Counted from the first letter of the stretch, positions 26,502-34,852 are shown. The stretch: DNA of 64,000 nt from SIG607 sp045533195 (GCA_045533195.1 JAZSHI010000055.1:4250-68249); one strand, 5' to 3'. The notes: generated from the sequence alone by a model not told the origin. Translations and numbers: made by a program.

Positions 26502-27566
26502 ATGAATATTTCTATTACAAAAACAACCTGTCCTAAGGAAAAACCTGACAGCAGTATATTGGGATTTGGTAAATATTTTACCGACCATATGTTTATGATG
26601 GATTATTCCCGTGAAGAAGGTTGGCACGATGCAAGAATTATTCCTTTTGAGAATATCTCTCTTCATCCGGCTTCTACCGTACTTCATTACGGAAGTGAAA
26701 TCTTCGAAGGCCTTAAGGCATATCGCAGAGCAGACGGCAAGGTTCAGCTTTTCCGTCCTATCGAAAACATTCGCAGAATGAACAGCTCTGCTGAAAGACT
26801 TTGTCTTCCTCAAATAGATGAAGACGTTGCTCTTGAAGTTTTAACCGCTTTTGTAAAAATGGAGCAGGATTGGACTCCTTCTGCCGCAGGAACCTCTCTT
26901 TACCTTCGTCCTTTTATGTTCGGTAATGATAAAACCCTCGGTGTTCACGCTGTTCACAATGCCACCTTCGTAATTATCGCTTCTCCTGTAGGAAGCTATT
27001 ATAAAGAGGGTATTAACCCCGTTAAGATTATGATTGAAGATCAGGATGTACGTGCGGTTCGCGGCGGTACAGGTTATGCTAAATGCGGCGGTAACTATGC
27101 TGCAAGTAACCGTGCAGGCGAGAGAGCAGAACAGCAGGGTTATTCTCAGGTACTTTGGCTTGACGGTGTTGAGAGAAAGTATATCGAAGAGGTTGGCGCG
27201 ATGAACGTAATGTTCAAAATTAATGGTGAAATTGTTACTCCTATGCTTTCCGGTTCTATTCTCCCCGGTATAACAAGAAAGTCCTGTCTTGAAGTTTTAC
27301 GTAAGGAAGGCTACAAGGTAAGCGAAAGACTTCTGAGCATTGACGAACTTGAAGAGGCTATGGAAAAGGGCACTCTTGAAGAGGCTTGGGGTTGCGGAAC
27401 TGCCGCTGTTGTATCTCCCATTGGTGAGCTTTGCTACAAGGGAATTAAACATCAGGTAAGCGGCGGTAATATCGGCGATGTTACACAGCATCTCTACGAT
27501 ACCCTTACCGGTATTCAGTGGGGCAAACTCGAAGATACTTTTGGTTGGACACTACCCATTGATTAA
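26502..27566 (+). CDS. ilvE: Branched-chain amino-acid aminotransferase IlvE
   Basis: This pyridoxal-phosphate enzyme (fold type IV) interconverts branched-chain 2-oxoacids and Leu, Ile or Val with glutamate as partner. The 354-aa length and motifs match the class IV eukaryote-like/BCAT2 subtype: HYGSEIFEGLKAYRR, YLRPFMFG, GGTGYAKCGGNYAAS holding the Lys that binds the cofactor, and EEVGAMNVMF followed by GSILPGITRKS. Direct adjacency to the oxidoreductase genes links the two steps: acyl-CoA to 2-oxoacid to amino acid, or the reverse. No terminator is obvious before the next T-box leader. Confidence 0.93.
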   Translation: MNISITKTTCPKEKPDSSILGFGKYFTDHMFMMDYSREEGWHDARIIPFENISLHPASTVLHYGSEIFEGLKAYRRADGKVQLFRPIENIRRMNSSAERLCLPQIDEDVALEVLTAFVKMEQDWTPSAAGTSLYLRPFMFGNDKTLGVHAVHNATFVIIASPVGSYYKEGINPVKIMIEDQDVRAVRGGTGYAKCGGNYAASNRAGERAEQQGYSQVLWLDGVERKYIEEVGAMNVMFKINGEIVTPMLSGSILPGITRKSCLEVLRKEGYKVSERLLSIDELEEAMEKGTLEEAWGCGTAAVVSPIGELCYKGIKHQVSGGNIGDVTQHLYDTLTGIQWGKLEDTFGWTLPID

Positions 27567-27580
27567 TTTTCAAAAAAGAG

Positions 27581-27878
27581 TTGACAAAATTTATCGGTAA
27601 TGCTATAATTATTAAAAATTTTTAAATGCTATGAAGGAATTATTCTTTATTTAGGCTTGTTTCAGAGAGCTGACGGTTGGTGTGAGTCGGTACGGCAGGG
27701 TAAAGTAAGTCTCGTTCCGGAGCAGAGCCACCCAAACTAAGTAAGTGGCTACGGCGTGTCCCGTTATCAAGGCAAAAGGCTTGTTTGAGCCTTACAGAGT
27801 GACCGTTTTATACGGTAATTAGGGTGGTACCGCGAATATTTTTCGTCCCTGAAACTTATATAGTTTCAGGGGCTTTTT
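27581..27878 (+). promoter_or_regulatory. T-box leader 3 (predicted specifier CTC, Leu) with promoter
   Basis: The promoter is TTGACA (27581-27586), 17 bases, TATAAT (27604-27609), both perfect. Stem I landmarks are CTATGAAGGAA, CAGAGAGC, GGTGTGAGTCGG and GGAGCAGAGCC. The T-box element is GGGTGGTACCGCG (27822-27834). Terminator arms 27847-27856 and 27862-27871 precede CTTTTT. The lower helix GGAA/TTCC and the upper helix CTTTA/TAAAG bracket a 3' loop strand TAAGTCTCG, in which the codon before the last purine is CTC (Leu). The downstream gene encodes a LeuA-like protein, which agrees with a leucine signal. The specifier is an inference by eye. Confidence 0.9.
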
Positions 27879-27902
27879 AATTGACGAAAGGAAGTACTTA
27901 TT

Positions 27903-29285
27903 ATGAGAAAAATCTCTATCGCCGACACAACACTTTTAAACGAAGAGGTAAGTTTCAGTTTTAAGGAGAAAATCGAAATAGCAAGACAGCTTGAAAATCT
28001 TAACGTTGATGTTATTGAACTGCCTGCTATCGAAAACACAAGAACCGATATTCTTCTTGTAAAAACCATATCATCCTTTGTTAAAAACAGTATTATTTCG
28101 GTTTGTGGCGGTATGACTAAAGAAAGTGTGGAAAACGCTGCGCTTTCTCTTGCTTCTGCCAATAAAGGCAGAATAAGAATTGAACTTCCTGTATCTCCTG
28201 TAGGTATGGAGTATATTTGTCATAAAAAACCCGATAAAATGCTTTTGTTTATAGAGCAACTGGTTAAACTTGCAAAAGAAAAAACGGAGGATGTTGAATT
28301 CTGTGCTATTGACGCAACAAGGGCAGAAGGGGATTTCCTTGAAAAAGCTGTAGAGGTTGCAACAAACAGCGGTGCAACCGAGGTTTCTCTTTATGACAGC
28401 GCCGCTGAGACTATGCTTCCCGACGAATTTGCAGATTTTGCTTTTAACATCTGCGAAAAAACCAAAACTTTAGTAGGCGTATATTGCAACAACAAAAACG
28501 GAATGGCTATTGCCTGTGCTTCTATGGCTGTAAAAAAAGGTATCGTGACCGTTAAAACTGCTGTGGGCACTAACGCTGTGCCGTTGGAACTTTTTGCAGA
28601 AATGATTAAAAACTGCGGTGAATCCTTCGGATTTTCTTCTTCCCTTAAATACACTCAGCTTAACCGCATAATTAAACAGATAAACTGGGTTGCAGAGAAT
28701 ACTAAAAACGGTAAAAACAACGTAGTAGCTCTTGAAACTGCAGATAATAACGTGGATATGGACTCTTCCTTTGATAAAGACAGTGTTATGACTGCCGTAT
28801 TAAAGCTTGGCTATGACCTTTCTGAAGAGGACAGCGCAAAGGTTTATGAAGAGTTCTTAAAGGTTGCCGAGAAAAAACGTGTGGGTTCGAAAGAACTTGA
28901 AGCCATAGTTGCAAGTGTTGCTTTGCAGGTACCTGCTACCTATAAGCTTATCAGCTATATTGTTAATAACGGAAATATTATCTCTTCTTCTGCTCAGATT
29001 ACTTTGGAAAAAGACGGTGAGCAGGTACAGGGAATTGCTATCGGCGACGGCCCTGTTGACGCTTCCTTCAGAGCAATTGAGCAGATAATAGGCACACATT
29101 TTGAACTTGATGATTTCCAAATTCAGTCTGTTACCGAAGGTAAAGAGGCTATGGGAAGCGCCCTTGTTAAACTCAGAGTAAACGGAAAGCTCTATAGCGG
29201 TAACGGTATTTCCACCGATATTATCGGAGCCAGTATCAGAGCATTTTTAAGCGCTGTAAACAAAATTGTTTACGAGGAGGGTTAA
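27903..29285 (+). CDS. LeuA-like protein: degenerate HMGL barrel plus intact LeuA regulatory domain
   Basis: The 460-aa protein aligns in layout with 2-isopropylmalate/homocitrate synthases: an N-terminal HMGL-type TIM barrel (about residues 1-260), a linker region, and a C-terminal LeuA dimer domain (about residues 345-455; AIGDGPVDASFRAIEQI). The catalytic features are damaged. The usual DTTLRDGEQ reads DTTLLNEEV, so the catalytic Arg-Asp is lost. The metal-binding HxH motif reads VYCNNKNG, with Tyr194 and Asn196 in place of histidines. The normal GxGERxGN region reads VGTNAVPLE. The protein is therefore unlikely to be a working isopropylmalate synthase. It may be a leucine-sensing pseudoenzyme or catalyse something else. 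It leads the unit behind the Leu-type T-box. Confidence 0.72.
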   Translation: MRKISIADTTLLNEEVSFSFKEKIEIARQLENLNVDVIELPAIENTRTDILLVKTISSFVKNSIISVCGGMTKESVENAALSLASANKGRIRIELPVSPVGMEYICHKKPDKMLLFIEQLVKLAKEKTEDVEFCAIDATRAEGDFLEKAVEVATNSGATEVSLYDSAAETMLPDEFADFAFNICEKTKTLVGVYCNNKNGMAIACASMAVKKGIVTVKTAVGTNAVPLELFAEMIKNCGESFGFSSSLKYTQLNRIIKQINWVAENTKNGKNNVVALETADNNVDMDSSFDKDSVMTAVLKLGYDLSEEDSAKVYEEFLKVAEKKRVGSKELEAIVASVALQVPATYKLISYIVNNGNIISSSAQITLEKDGEQVQGIAIGDGPVDASFRAIEQIIGTHFELDDFQIQSVTEGKEAMGSALVKLRVNGKLYSGNGISTDIIGASIRAFLSAVNKIVYEEG

Positions 29286-29287
29286 AT

Positions 29288-31789
29288 ATGAAATTCTCTT
29301 TTTCAACTAAAGGTTGGCACTCAGTTTCTTTTGATGAGTTTTGTTTTGTTGCTAATGAACTGAAATTTCAGGGCATAGAGCTTCATAATATATATAACAA
29401 TCTTTTTACCGATAAAAACGGTGCTTTCAGCGAACACAACGCGCCTCTTACTTTAAGAAAACTGTATGAAAAGAAACTTACCGTTCCTTGTATTGATACC
29501 ATAAGCAATATCGGTGAGAAAAACGAAAAAGAAAAAAGTGTTGATGAAATAAAGAAATGTCTTAACATTGCAAGTAATCTGCATATTCCTTTTGTAAGAC
29601 TTCACGCTTCACATTCATCCCATGCCGAGACAGCCGTAAATAACGTTATAAGCATTATTGAAGAAACCCTTTCTTTAGCAGAAGAAAAGGGGATAGCGCT
29701 TCTTCTTGAAACCTCGGGCATCTTTTCAAATACCGAGCTTTTAAGAGATGTTCTTGAACGCTTTGCAAGTGACAGTCTTTCTGCGCTTCTTGATATGTAT
29801 TCCGCTTTTTTTGAAGGCAAAGAAGATGCTGAGCAGATTATTAAGAATCTCGGCGCATACGTTAAACACGTGCATATAAGAGATGCTGTAAAAACCGAGG
29901 ACGGATACGAACACTGTCTTATCGGTGAGGGCGAACTGCCTATTGACGAAATGATGTTGGCGCTCAGAAGTGTTAACTATGACGGATATTTTTCTCTTAT
30001 CTGGGATCCTGCTTGGTGCGAAGAGCTTGACGATATGGAGATTATTTTCTCTCAGTTTGTTAACTTTATGAAGCAGTATGGTGATATTTCCCGTAACGAA
30101 TCAACCCTTTATTATAATAAATCTCACACAGGCAAATATGTGTGGAAAAAGGATTTGCTTATTGATTTAACCTTCCCGCAGGTGCTTGATAAGATGGTTG
30201 AGGAGTTTCCCGACCAGTATGCCTTTAAATATACTACTCTTGACTATACAAGAACCTACAGCGAGTTCAGAGATGATGTTGACACCTTTGCACGCGCTCT
30301 TGTTGCTATGGGTGTTAAAGCAGGTTCAAAGGTTGCGGTATGGGCTTCTAACGTACCCCAGTGGTATATTGCTTTCTGGGCAACCACCAAAATCGGCGCA
30401 ATCCTTGTGACCGTTAATACTGCCTATAAAATTCACGAGGCAGAATATCTTTTAAAGCAGTCTGACACCCACACTCTTATTATGACCGAGGGTAGTAAGG
30501 ATACAAATTACGGCGAAATTATTGCAAAGCTTTGCCCCGAACTTGATAATATGAAATCAGGTCAGGCGCTTCACAGTAAAAAGCTTCCGTTTTTAAGAAA
30601 CGTAATTACCGTAGGCTTTAAGCAGAAGGGATGTATGACCTGGAGTGAAGCTGTTGCCCGTTCAAGCGAGACTTCCCTTAGTGAAGTTTATAGAATGGCT
30701 TCACTGGTTGATAAGGACGACGTATGTAATATGCAATATACTTCGGGAACTACAGGCTTCCCAAAGGGTGTTATGCTTACCCATTATAACGTTGTAAATA
30801 ACGGTAAGTATATAGGCGACCATATGGATTTATCTACTGCAGACAGAATGATGATTCAGGTGCCTATGTTCCATTGTTTCGGTATGGTGCTTTCTATGAC
30901 AGCGTCTATGACACACGGAACTACTATGTATCCTATGCCGTATTTTTCACCAAAGCCTTCGCTTTCCTGCGTTCACAATGAACATATTACCGCCTTTAAC
31001 GGTGTGCCTACTATGTTTATTGCTATGATGCAGCATCCCGATTTCGATAAAACCGATTTTTCTTATATGAGAGTCGGTATTATGGCAGGTTCAAACTGTC
31101 CTGCTGACCTTATGAAAAAGGCGGCAGATGTTATGAATATGAAGGAAATTGTATCTGTTTACGGACAGACCGAGGCAAGTCCTGGATGTACTATGAGCAG
31201 CTGGTACGACTCATTAGAGGTGCGAACTGAAACTGTCGGAAGCGCATTTGCAAATGTAGAATGTAAAATCATTGATCCTGAAACGGGAGAGGACTGCCCT
31301 GATGGAGTTAACGGTGAATTTGTAGCCCGAGGTTATAATATTATGAAGGGCTACTACAAAATGCCGAAGGCTACCGCATCTGCAATTGATAAAGAAGGAT
31401 GGCTTCATACGGGTGATTTGGCTTGTAGAAGACCTGACGGAAATTATCTTATCACGGGACGATTAAAGGATATGATTATCAGAGGCGGCGAAAATATCTA
31501 TCCCAAAGAAATTGAAGAGTTTATTTTCACCTGTCCTAAGGTTAGTGACGTTCAGGTAATAGGTGTGCCCGATAAACAGTACGGCGAAGAAATTATGGCG
31601 TGTATCATTCTTAAAGAGGGTGAGACTATGACCGAAGAGGAAATCAAAGGTTATATTGCCGCTAATATGGCGCGTCATAAGGTTCCGCGTTACATTGATT
31701 TTGTTGATAAATTCCCCATGAATGCGGCAGGTAAAATATTAAAATACAAAATGCGCGAAGATGCCGCTAAGAAATTAGGTCTTGAATAA
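29288..31789 (+). CDS. Fusion: xylose-isomerase-like TIM barrel + acyl-CoA synthetase
   Basis: This 833-aa chain joins two enzymes. Residues about 1-265 resemble the sugar-phosphate isomerase/epimerase (AP-endonuclease 2-like) barrel: LLLETSGIF, ALLDMYSAFF, YVKHVHIRDA and IGEGELPIDEMML are in the expected order, although the final metal-binding Glu appears replaced (YFSLIWDPAW). Residues about 300-833 are a fatty-acyl-CoA synthetase of the FadD/medium-chain type, with YTSGTTGFPKGVM near residue 484, VYGQTEASPG, LHTGDLACR, and a C-terminal NAAGKILKYKMRE with the catalytic Lys. GAGGAGGG precedes ATG 29288. The fusion implies the two reactions are successive or jointly localised, but neither substrate is known. 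It differs from the HTH-cupin ligases upstream. Confidence 0.8.
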   Translation: MKFSFSTKGWHSVSFDEFCFVANELKFQGIELHNIYNNLFTDKNGAFSEHNAPLTLRKLYEKKLTVPCIDTISNIGEKNEKEKSVDEIKKCLNIASNLHIPFVRLHASHSSHAETAVNNVISIIEETLSLAEEKGIALLLETSGIFSNTELLRDVLERFASDSLSALLDMYSAFFEGKEDAEQIIKNLGAYVKHVHIRDAVKTEDGYEHCLIGEGELPIDEMMLALRSVNYDGYFSLIWDPAWCEELDDMEIIFSQFVNFMKQYGDISRNESTLYYNKSHTGKYVWKKDLLIDLTFPQVLDKMVEEFPDQYAFKYTTLDYTRTYSEFRDDVDTFARALVAMGVKAGSKVAVWASNVPQWYIAFWATTKIGAILVTVNTAYKIHEAEYLLKQSDTHTLIMTEGSKDTNYGEIIAKLCPELDNMKSGQALHSKKLPFLRNVITVGFKQKGCMTWSEAVARSSETSLSEVYRMASLVDKDDVCNMQYTSGTTGFPKGVMLTHYNVVNNGKYIGDHMDLSTADRMMIQVPMFHCFGMVLSMTASMTHGTTMYPMPYFSPKPSLSCVHNEHITAFNGVPTMFIAMMQHPDFDKTDFSYMRVGIMAGSNCPADLMKKAADVMNMKEIVSVYGQTEASPGCTMSSWYDSLEVRTETVGSAFANVECKIIDPETGEDCPDGVNGEFVARGYNIMKGYYKMPKATASAIDKEGWLHTGDLACRRPDGNYLITGRLKDMIIRGGENIYPKEIEEFIFTCPKVSDVQVIGVPDKQYGEEIMACIILKEGETMTEEEIKGYIAANMARHKVPRYIDFVDKFPMNAAGKILKYKMREDAAKKLGLE

Positions 31790-32595
31790 TGGTAGAAAAT
31801 AAATTTTTTGCGGTTGATTCACACTGTCATATTTATCCCGAAAAGATTGCCGAAAAGGCGGTTGCAGGTACCGATAAATTTTACGATACCGTTGCTGCTG
31901 GAACCGGTACGGTTAATAATCTTTTTGCTATGGGTGAAAAAGCGGGAATTGACCACTATGTGGTGCAGTCTGTGGCTACTACCCCAAAGCAAGTGAAAAG
32001 TATTAATGAGTTTATAGCTCAAACTGTAAACAATGCGAAGGGTAAACTTACGGGACTCGGCACCTTGCATCCTGACTGCGAAGACATAAAGGGTGATGTT
32101 AAACATCTCATTGAGCTCGGTCTTAAGGGAGTTAAACTTCATCCCGATATTCAGCAGTTTCCTTGCGATAACAATAACTGTATGAAAATATATGAGCTTT
32201 GCGAGGAAAACGGTCTTATAGTCCTTATGCATACGGGGGATTACAGATATGATTATTCCAATCCAAACAGGGTTAAGCCTATTCTTGAAAGCTTTAAAGA
32301 ACTTAAATTTATAGGCGCTCATTTGGCGGGTTGGTCGATATGGAGTAAGGCTTACGAAGAACTCAGTCAATATCCTAATCTTTACGTGGACTGTTCTTCT
32401 TGCTTTGGCTTTGGAAACGTAAAAGAAATAGAGAGTATTATGAAAAAATACGGCGCTGACAGAATTCTTTTTGGTACCGATTATCCTATGTGGGATCCAA
32501 AAAAGGAAATGGAAACCTTTTTATCCCTTGATTTTACCGACAGCGAAAAGGAAAAAATGTTGGGACTTAATGCTAAAAAACTATTTGGTATATAA
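31789..32595 (+). CDS. Amidohydrolase-family (Amidohydro_2) metal-dependent hydrolase
   Basis: This 268-aa hydrolase has the amidohydrolase metal site: the N-terminal HxH in VDSHCHIYP, a mid-chain KLHPDIQQFP, His in VLMHTGDYR, His in FIGAHLAGWS, and the C-terminal Asp in ILFGTDYPMWD. The family includes decarboxylases and lactone or amide hydrolases. The start overlaps the preceding stop (TAATG at 31787-31791), so it is coupled to the barrel-ligase fusion and probably acts in the same pathway. The substrate is not evident. A strong terminator follows. Confidence 0.8.
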   Translation: MVENKFFAVDSHCHIYPEKIAEKAVAGTDKFYDTVAAGTGTVNNLFAMGEKAGIDHYVVQSVATTPKQVKSINEFIAQTVNNAKGKLTGLGTLHPDCEDIKGDVKHLIELGLKGVKLHPDIQQFPCDNNNCMKIYELCEENGLIVLMHTGDYRYDYSNPNRVKPILESFKELKFIGAHLAGWSIWSKAYEELSQYPNLYVDCSSCFGFGNVKEIESIMKKYGADRILFGTDYPMWDPKKEMETFLSLDFTDSEKEKMLGLNAKKLFGI

Positions 32596-32606
32596 AAAAG
32601 CTTTTT

Positions 32607-32648
32607 AAAGGTCTGTTTTTACAAAAAAACAGACCTTTATTATTTTTT
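32607..32648 (+). terminator. Intrinsic terminator after the amidohydrolase gene
   Basis: Arms 32607-32620 and 32625-32638 (AAAGGTCTG against CAGACCTTT, extended by T/A pairs) enclose a 4-base loop and are followed by ATTATTTTTTT. This closes the T-box 3 operon and the whole amino-acid region. Confidence 0.9.
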
Positions 32649-32658
32649 TGGTTTATTG

Positions 32659-32677
32659 TATAATAAAAAAGAGGTGG
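32659..32677 (+). promoter_or_regulatory. Predicted -10 and ribosome-binding site of the ribokinase fusion gene
   Basis: TATAAT (32659-32664) follows the terminator; the -35 is poor. GAGGTGG (32671-32677) precedes ATG 32682. Confidence 0.45.
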
Positions 32678-32681
32678 AACT

Positions 32682-33905
32682 ATGAGAATATTGAATTTTG
32701 GTTCATGCAATATCGATTACGTTTATACAGTTGAGCATATAGTTATCCCCGGTGAGACTATATCAAGCAATAAACTTGAATTGTTCGCAGGTGGCAAAGG
32801 TTTAAATCAATCCATTGCTGCAGCTAGGGCAGGGGCTAAAGTTTTTCATGCAGGATGTCTCGGTAACGACGGACAAATGCTCAAAGATGTGCTTTATGAA
32901 AGCGGAGTAGATGTATCTAACATAACCGAACTCGACACAAAAAACGGTCACGCTGTAATTCAGGTCAGCAGTCAGGGCGAAAACAGTATTTTTCTTTATC
33001 CGGGTTCTAACGCTCTTGTTACTAAGGAAATTATAGACAGAGTCCTTGAAAAATTTGATGAAAATGATATATTGCTTTTACAAAATGAAATAAGCAACGT
33101 ACCCTACATTATTGACAAGGCATATCTGAAGGGAATGAAGATTGCCTTTAATCCTGCGCCTTTTTCGGAAAGCCTTAAAGAAATTGATTTTAATAAGCTT
33201 AGCTTCCTTATTCTTAACGAAACCGAAGCGATGGGCTTTACGGAAATTAAAGATATTGAAAAATGTCTTGATTATATTTGCGGTACATATAAGGAACTTA
33301 CAGTTATTTTGACAGTAGGAAAAGACGGCAGTATTTACTGTCGTAACGGAGAAATTATTCGTCAAGCTGCATTTGACGTAAAGGCAATTGATACAACGGC
33401 GGCGGGGGATACCTTTATCGGTTATTTTCTTGCATCAATTTGTAATGGTGTAAGCATTAAAAAAGCGCTAAAAACGGCAAGTTGCGCCTCGGCAATTACA
33501 GTATCTAAAATGGGGGCTTCTCCGTCAATACCTTACATAAAAGAGGTAGAAGCAGCTTTACCGGATCTTTGTGAATGTCCGTTAAATACCAGAAAAAGCC
33601 AAGTGAAAAAAATTGAAGATTATATTGAAGAAAATCTTAAAACTGCCGACATAAAGGAACTTGCGAAAATTTTAGGATATACAAAGGAATACACAGGCAA
33701 TATTGTAAAGAAAGAAACGGGAATTACTTTTTCTGCTCTTTTACAGAAAAAAAGATGTGAAAGGGCGGCAGAGCTTCTCATTAATACTAATATTGGTGTC
33801 GGCGAAATAATAGAAGAAATTGGTTATGCTAATCAGTCGTTTTTTAGAAAACAATTCAAAGAAATGTACGGATTAACACCCCTTAATTTCAGAAAGGAAA
33901 ATTAA
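32682..33905 (+). CDS. Ribokinase-like PfkB kinase fused to an AraC-type DNA-binding domain
   Basis: This 407-aa protein combines a sugar kinase and a regulator. Residues about 1-300 are a PfkB/ribokinase fold, with the N-terminal GGKGLNQSIAAARAGA, the NPAP segment of ribokinases, and the active-site anion hole and base in DTTAAGDTFIGYF. Residues about 308-405 are a two-helix AraC/XylS DNA-binding module: DIKELAKILGYTKEYTG for the first helix-turn-helix and GVGEIIEEIGYANQSFFRKQFKEMYG (second module, quoted only as IGYANQSFF and FKEMYGLTPLNFR). The kinase part should phosphorylate ribose or a related sugar, and the C-terminus probably controls transcription, perhaps of its own operon. The neighbour nucleoside hydrolase would supply the ribose. 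Such a kinase-AraC fusion is uncommon. Confidence 0.85.
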   Translation: MRILNFGSCNIDYVYTVEHIVIPGETISSNKLELFAGGKGLNQSIAAARAGAKVFHAGCLGNDGQMLKDVLYESGVDVSNITELDTKNGHAVIQVSSQGENSIFLYPGSNALVTKEIIDRVLEKFDENDILLLQNEISNVPYIIDKAYLKGMKIAFNPAPFSESLKEIDFNKLSFLILNETEAMGFTEIKDIEKCLDYICGTYKELTVILTVGKDGSIYCRNGEIIRQAAFDVKAIDTTAAGDTFIGYFLASICNGVSIKKALKTASCASAITVSKMGASPSIPYIKEVEAALPDLCECPLNTRKSQVKKIEDYIEENLKTADIKELAKILGYTKEYTGNIVKKETGITFSALLQKKRCERAAELLINTNIGVGEIIEEIGYANQSFFRKQFKEMYGLTPLNFRKEN

Positions 33906-33906
33906 A

Positions 33907-34779
33907 ATGGATAAAGCTTTAATTATACCTGAGGGAAATATAGACGTAGTGATTGATACTGATGCCTTTGCAGACAGTATTTGGGAAATGGATGACCAAT
34001 ATGCTATTGCTTATCTTTTATCCTTTGATAAGTTTAACGTAAAAGCGTTTTACACCTATCAAAACACCGACGATTTTGTTAGAGGAATTAGTGAGGTTGT
34101 TACTCGATGTGGAAGAAATGACCTTAATTCAGTGATTTTTAAAGGCTGTTCTAAAGGGACAGATGTTAACAGTCCCGAAAAAAGCGAAGCAGTTTTAGAA
34201 CTTATTGAACGCAGCAAAAACTATAGCAAGGAAAATCCGCTTTACGTAATTGCAATAGGTCCTATGACAAACATTGCTGATGCTTTGCTTATTAATCCAA
34301 CACTTAGCGAACGTATTATAATTGTTGCTCTTATGGGACACGATTTTAATCAACCTGATACCAATGAGTATAATCTTCAAAAGGATATTGTTGCTTCTAA
34401 GGTTATTGTGGAAAGTGATGTACCTCTTATGCTCGTGCCTTGTATCGACGTTGCAAAAAAACTTGTTATGTCCTATACCGAATGTGTGAATGAGTGGAGC
34501 GGTAAAAACGCAATCGGTGATTATCTTATTTACTGTATGAGCCGTATGACTAACGAAGCATCTTTGCCAAAACTTGCCCGAGTAATATGGGATGCCGTTC
34601 CCGTTGCTCTTCTCGCACGTCCCGAGTGGGTTACTTATGAAATAACCGAAAGACCGTGGCTTACCTTTGATAAGCATTGGCTTTTCGGCAAAAATGACGG
34701 TAAAATTTTATTCGTTAGCGATATAGATGGCGAAAGCATAAAAAAAGATATGTTTGAAAGGATAAAATACTATAAATAA
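33907..34779 (+). CDS. Inosine/uridine-preferring nucleoside hydrolase
   Basis: This 290-aa hydrolase splits ribonucleosides into base and ribose. The N-terminal calcium/ribose-binding Asp cluster is present as DTDAFADSIWEMDDQYA (Asp17, Asp19, Asp29, Asp30), a variant longer than the common DTDPGxDD, like the DTDAGNEIDDQ subgroup. The mid-chain IGPMTNIADAL and ALMGHDFNQPDTNEYN are family landmarks. The gene starts 1 base after the ribokinase fusion stop, so the pair forms a nucleoside-salvage operon. A strong terminator follows. Confidence 0.85.
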   Translation: MDKALIIPEGNIDVVIDTDAFADSIWEMDDQYAIAYLLSFDKFNVKAFYTYQNTDDFVRGISEVVTRCGRNDLNSVIFKGCSKGTDVNSPEKSEAVLELIERSKNYSKENPLYVIAIGPMTNIADALLINPTLSERIIIVALMGHDFNQPDTNEYNLQKDIVASKVIVESDVPLMLVPCIDVAKKLVMSYTECVNEWSGKNAIGDYLIYCMSRMTNEASLPKLARVIWDAVPVALLARPEWVTYEITERPWLTFDKHWLFGKNDGKILFVSDIDGESIKKDMFERIKYYK

Positions 34780-34810
34780 TCTAACAATACTTAGTTTTTA
34801 CGATTTTTTT

Positions 34811-34852
34811 AGGCAATACGAAGAATTTTCTTCGTATTGCCTATTTTTTTTT
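34811..34852 (+). terminator. Intrinsic terminator after the nucleoside hydrolase gene
   Basis: The arms AGGCAATACGAAGA (34811-34824) and TCTTCGTATTGCCT (34829-34842) pair perfectly around ATTT, then A and nine T follow. Confidence 0.93.
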
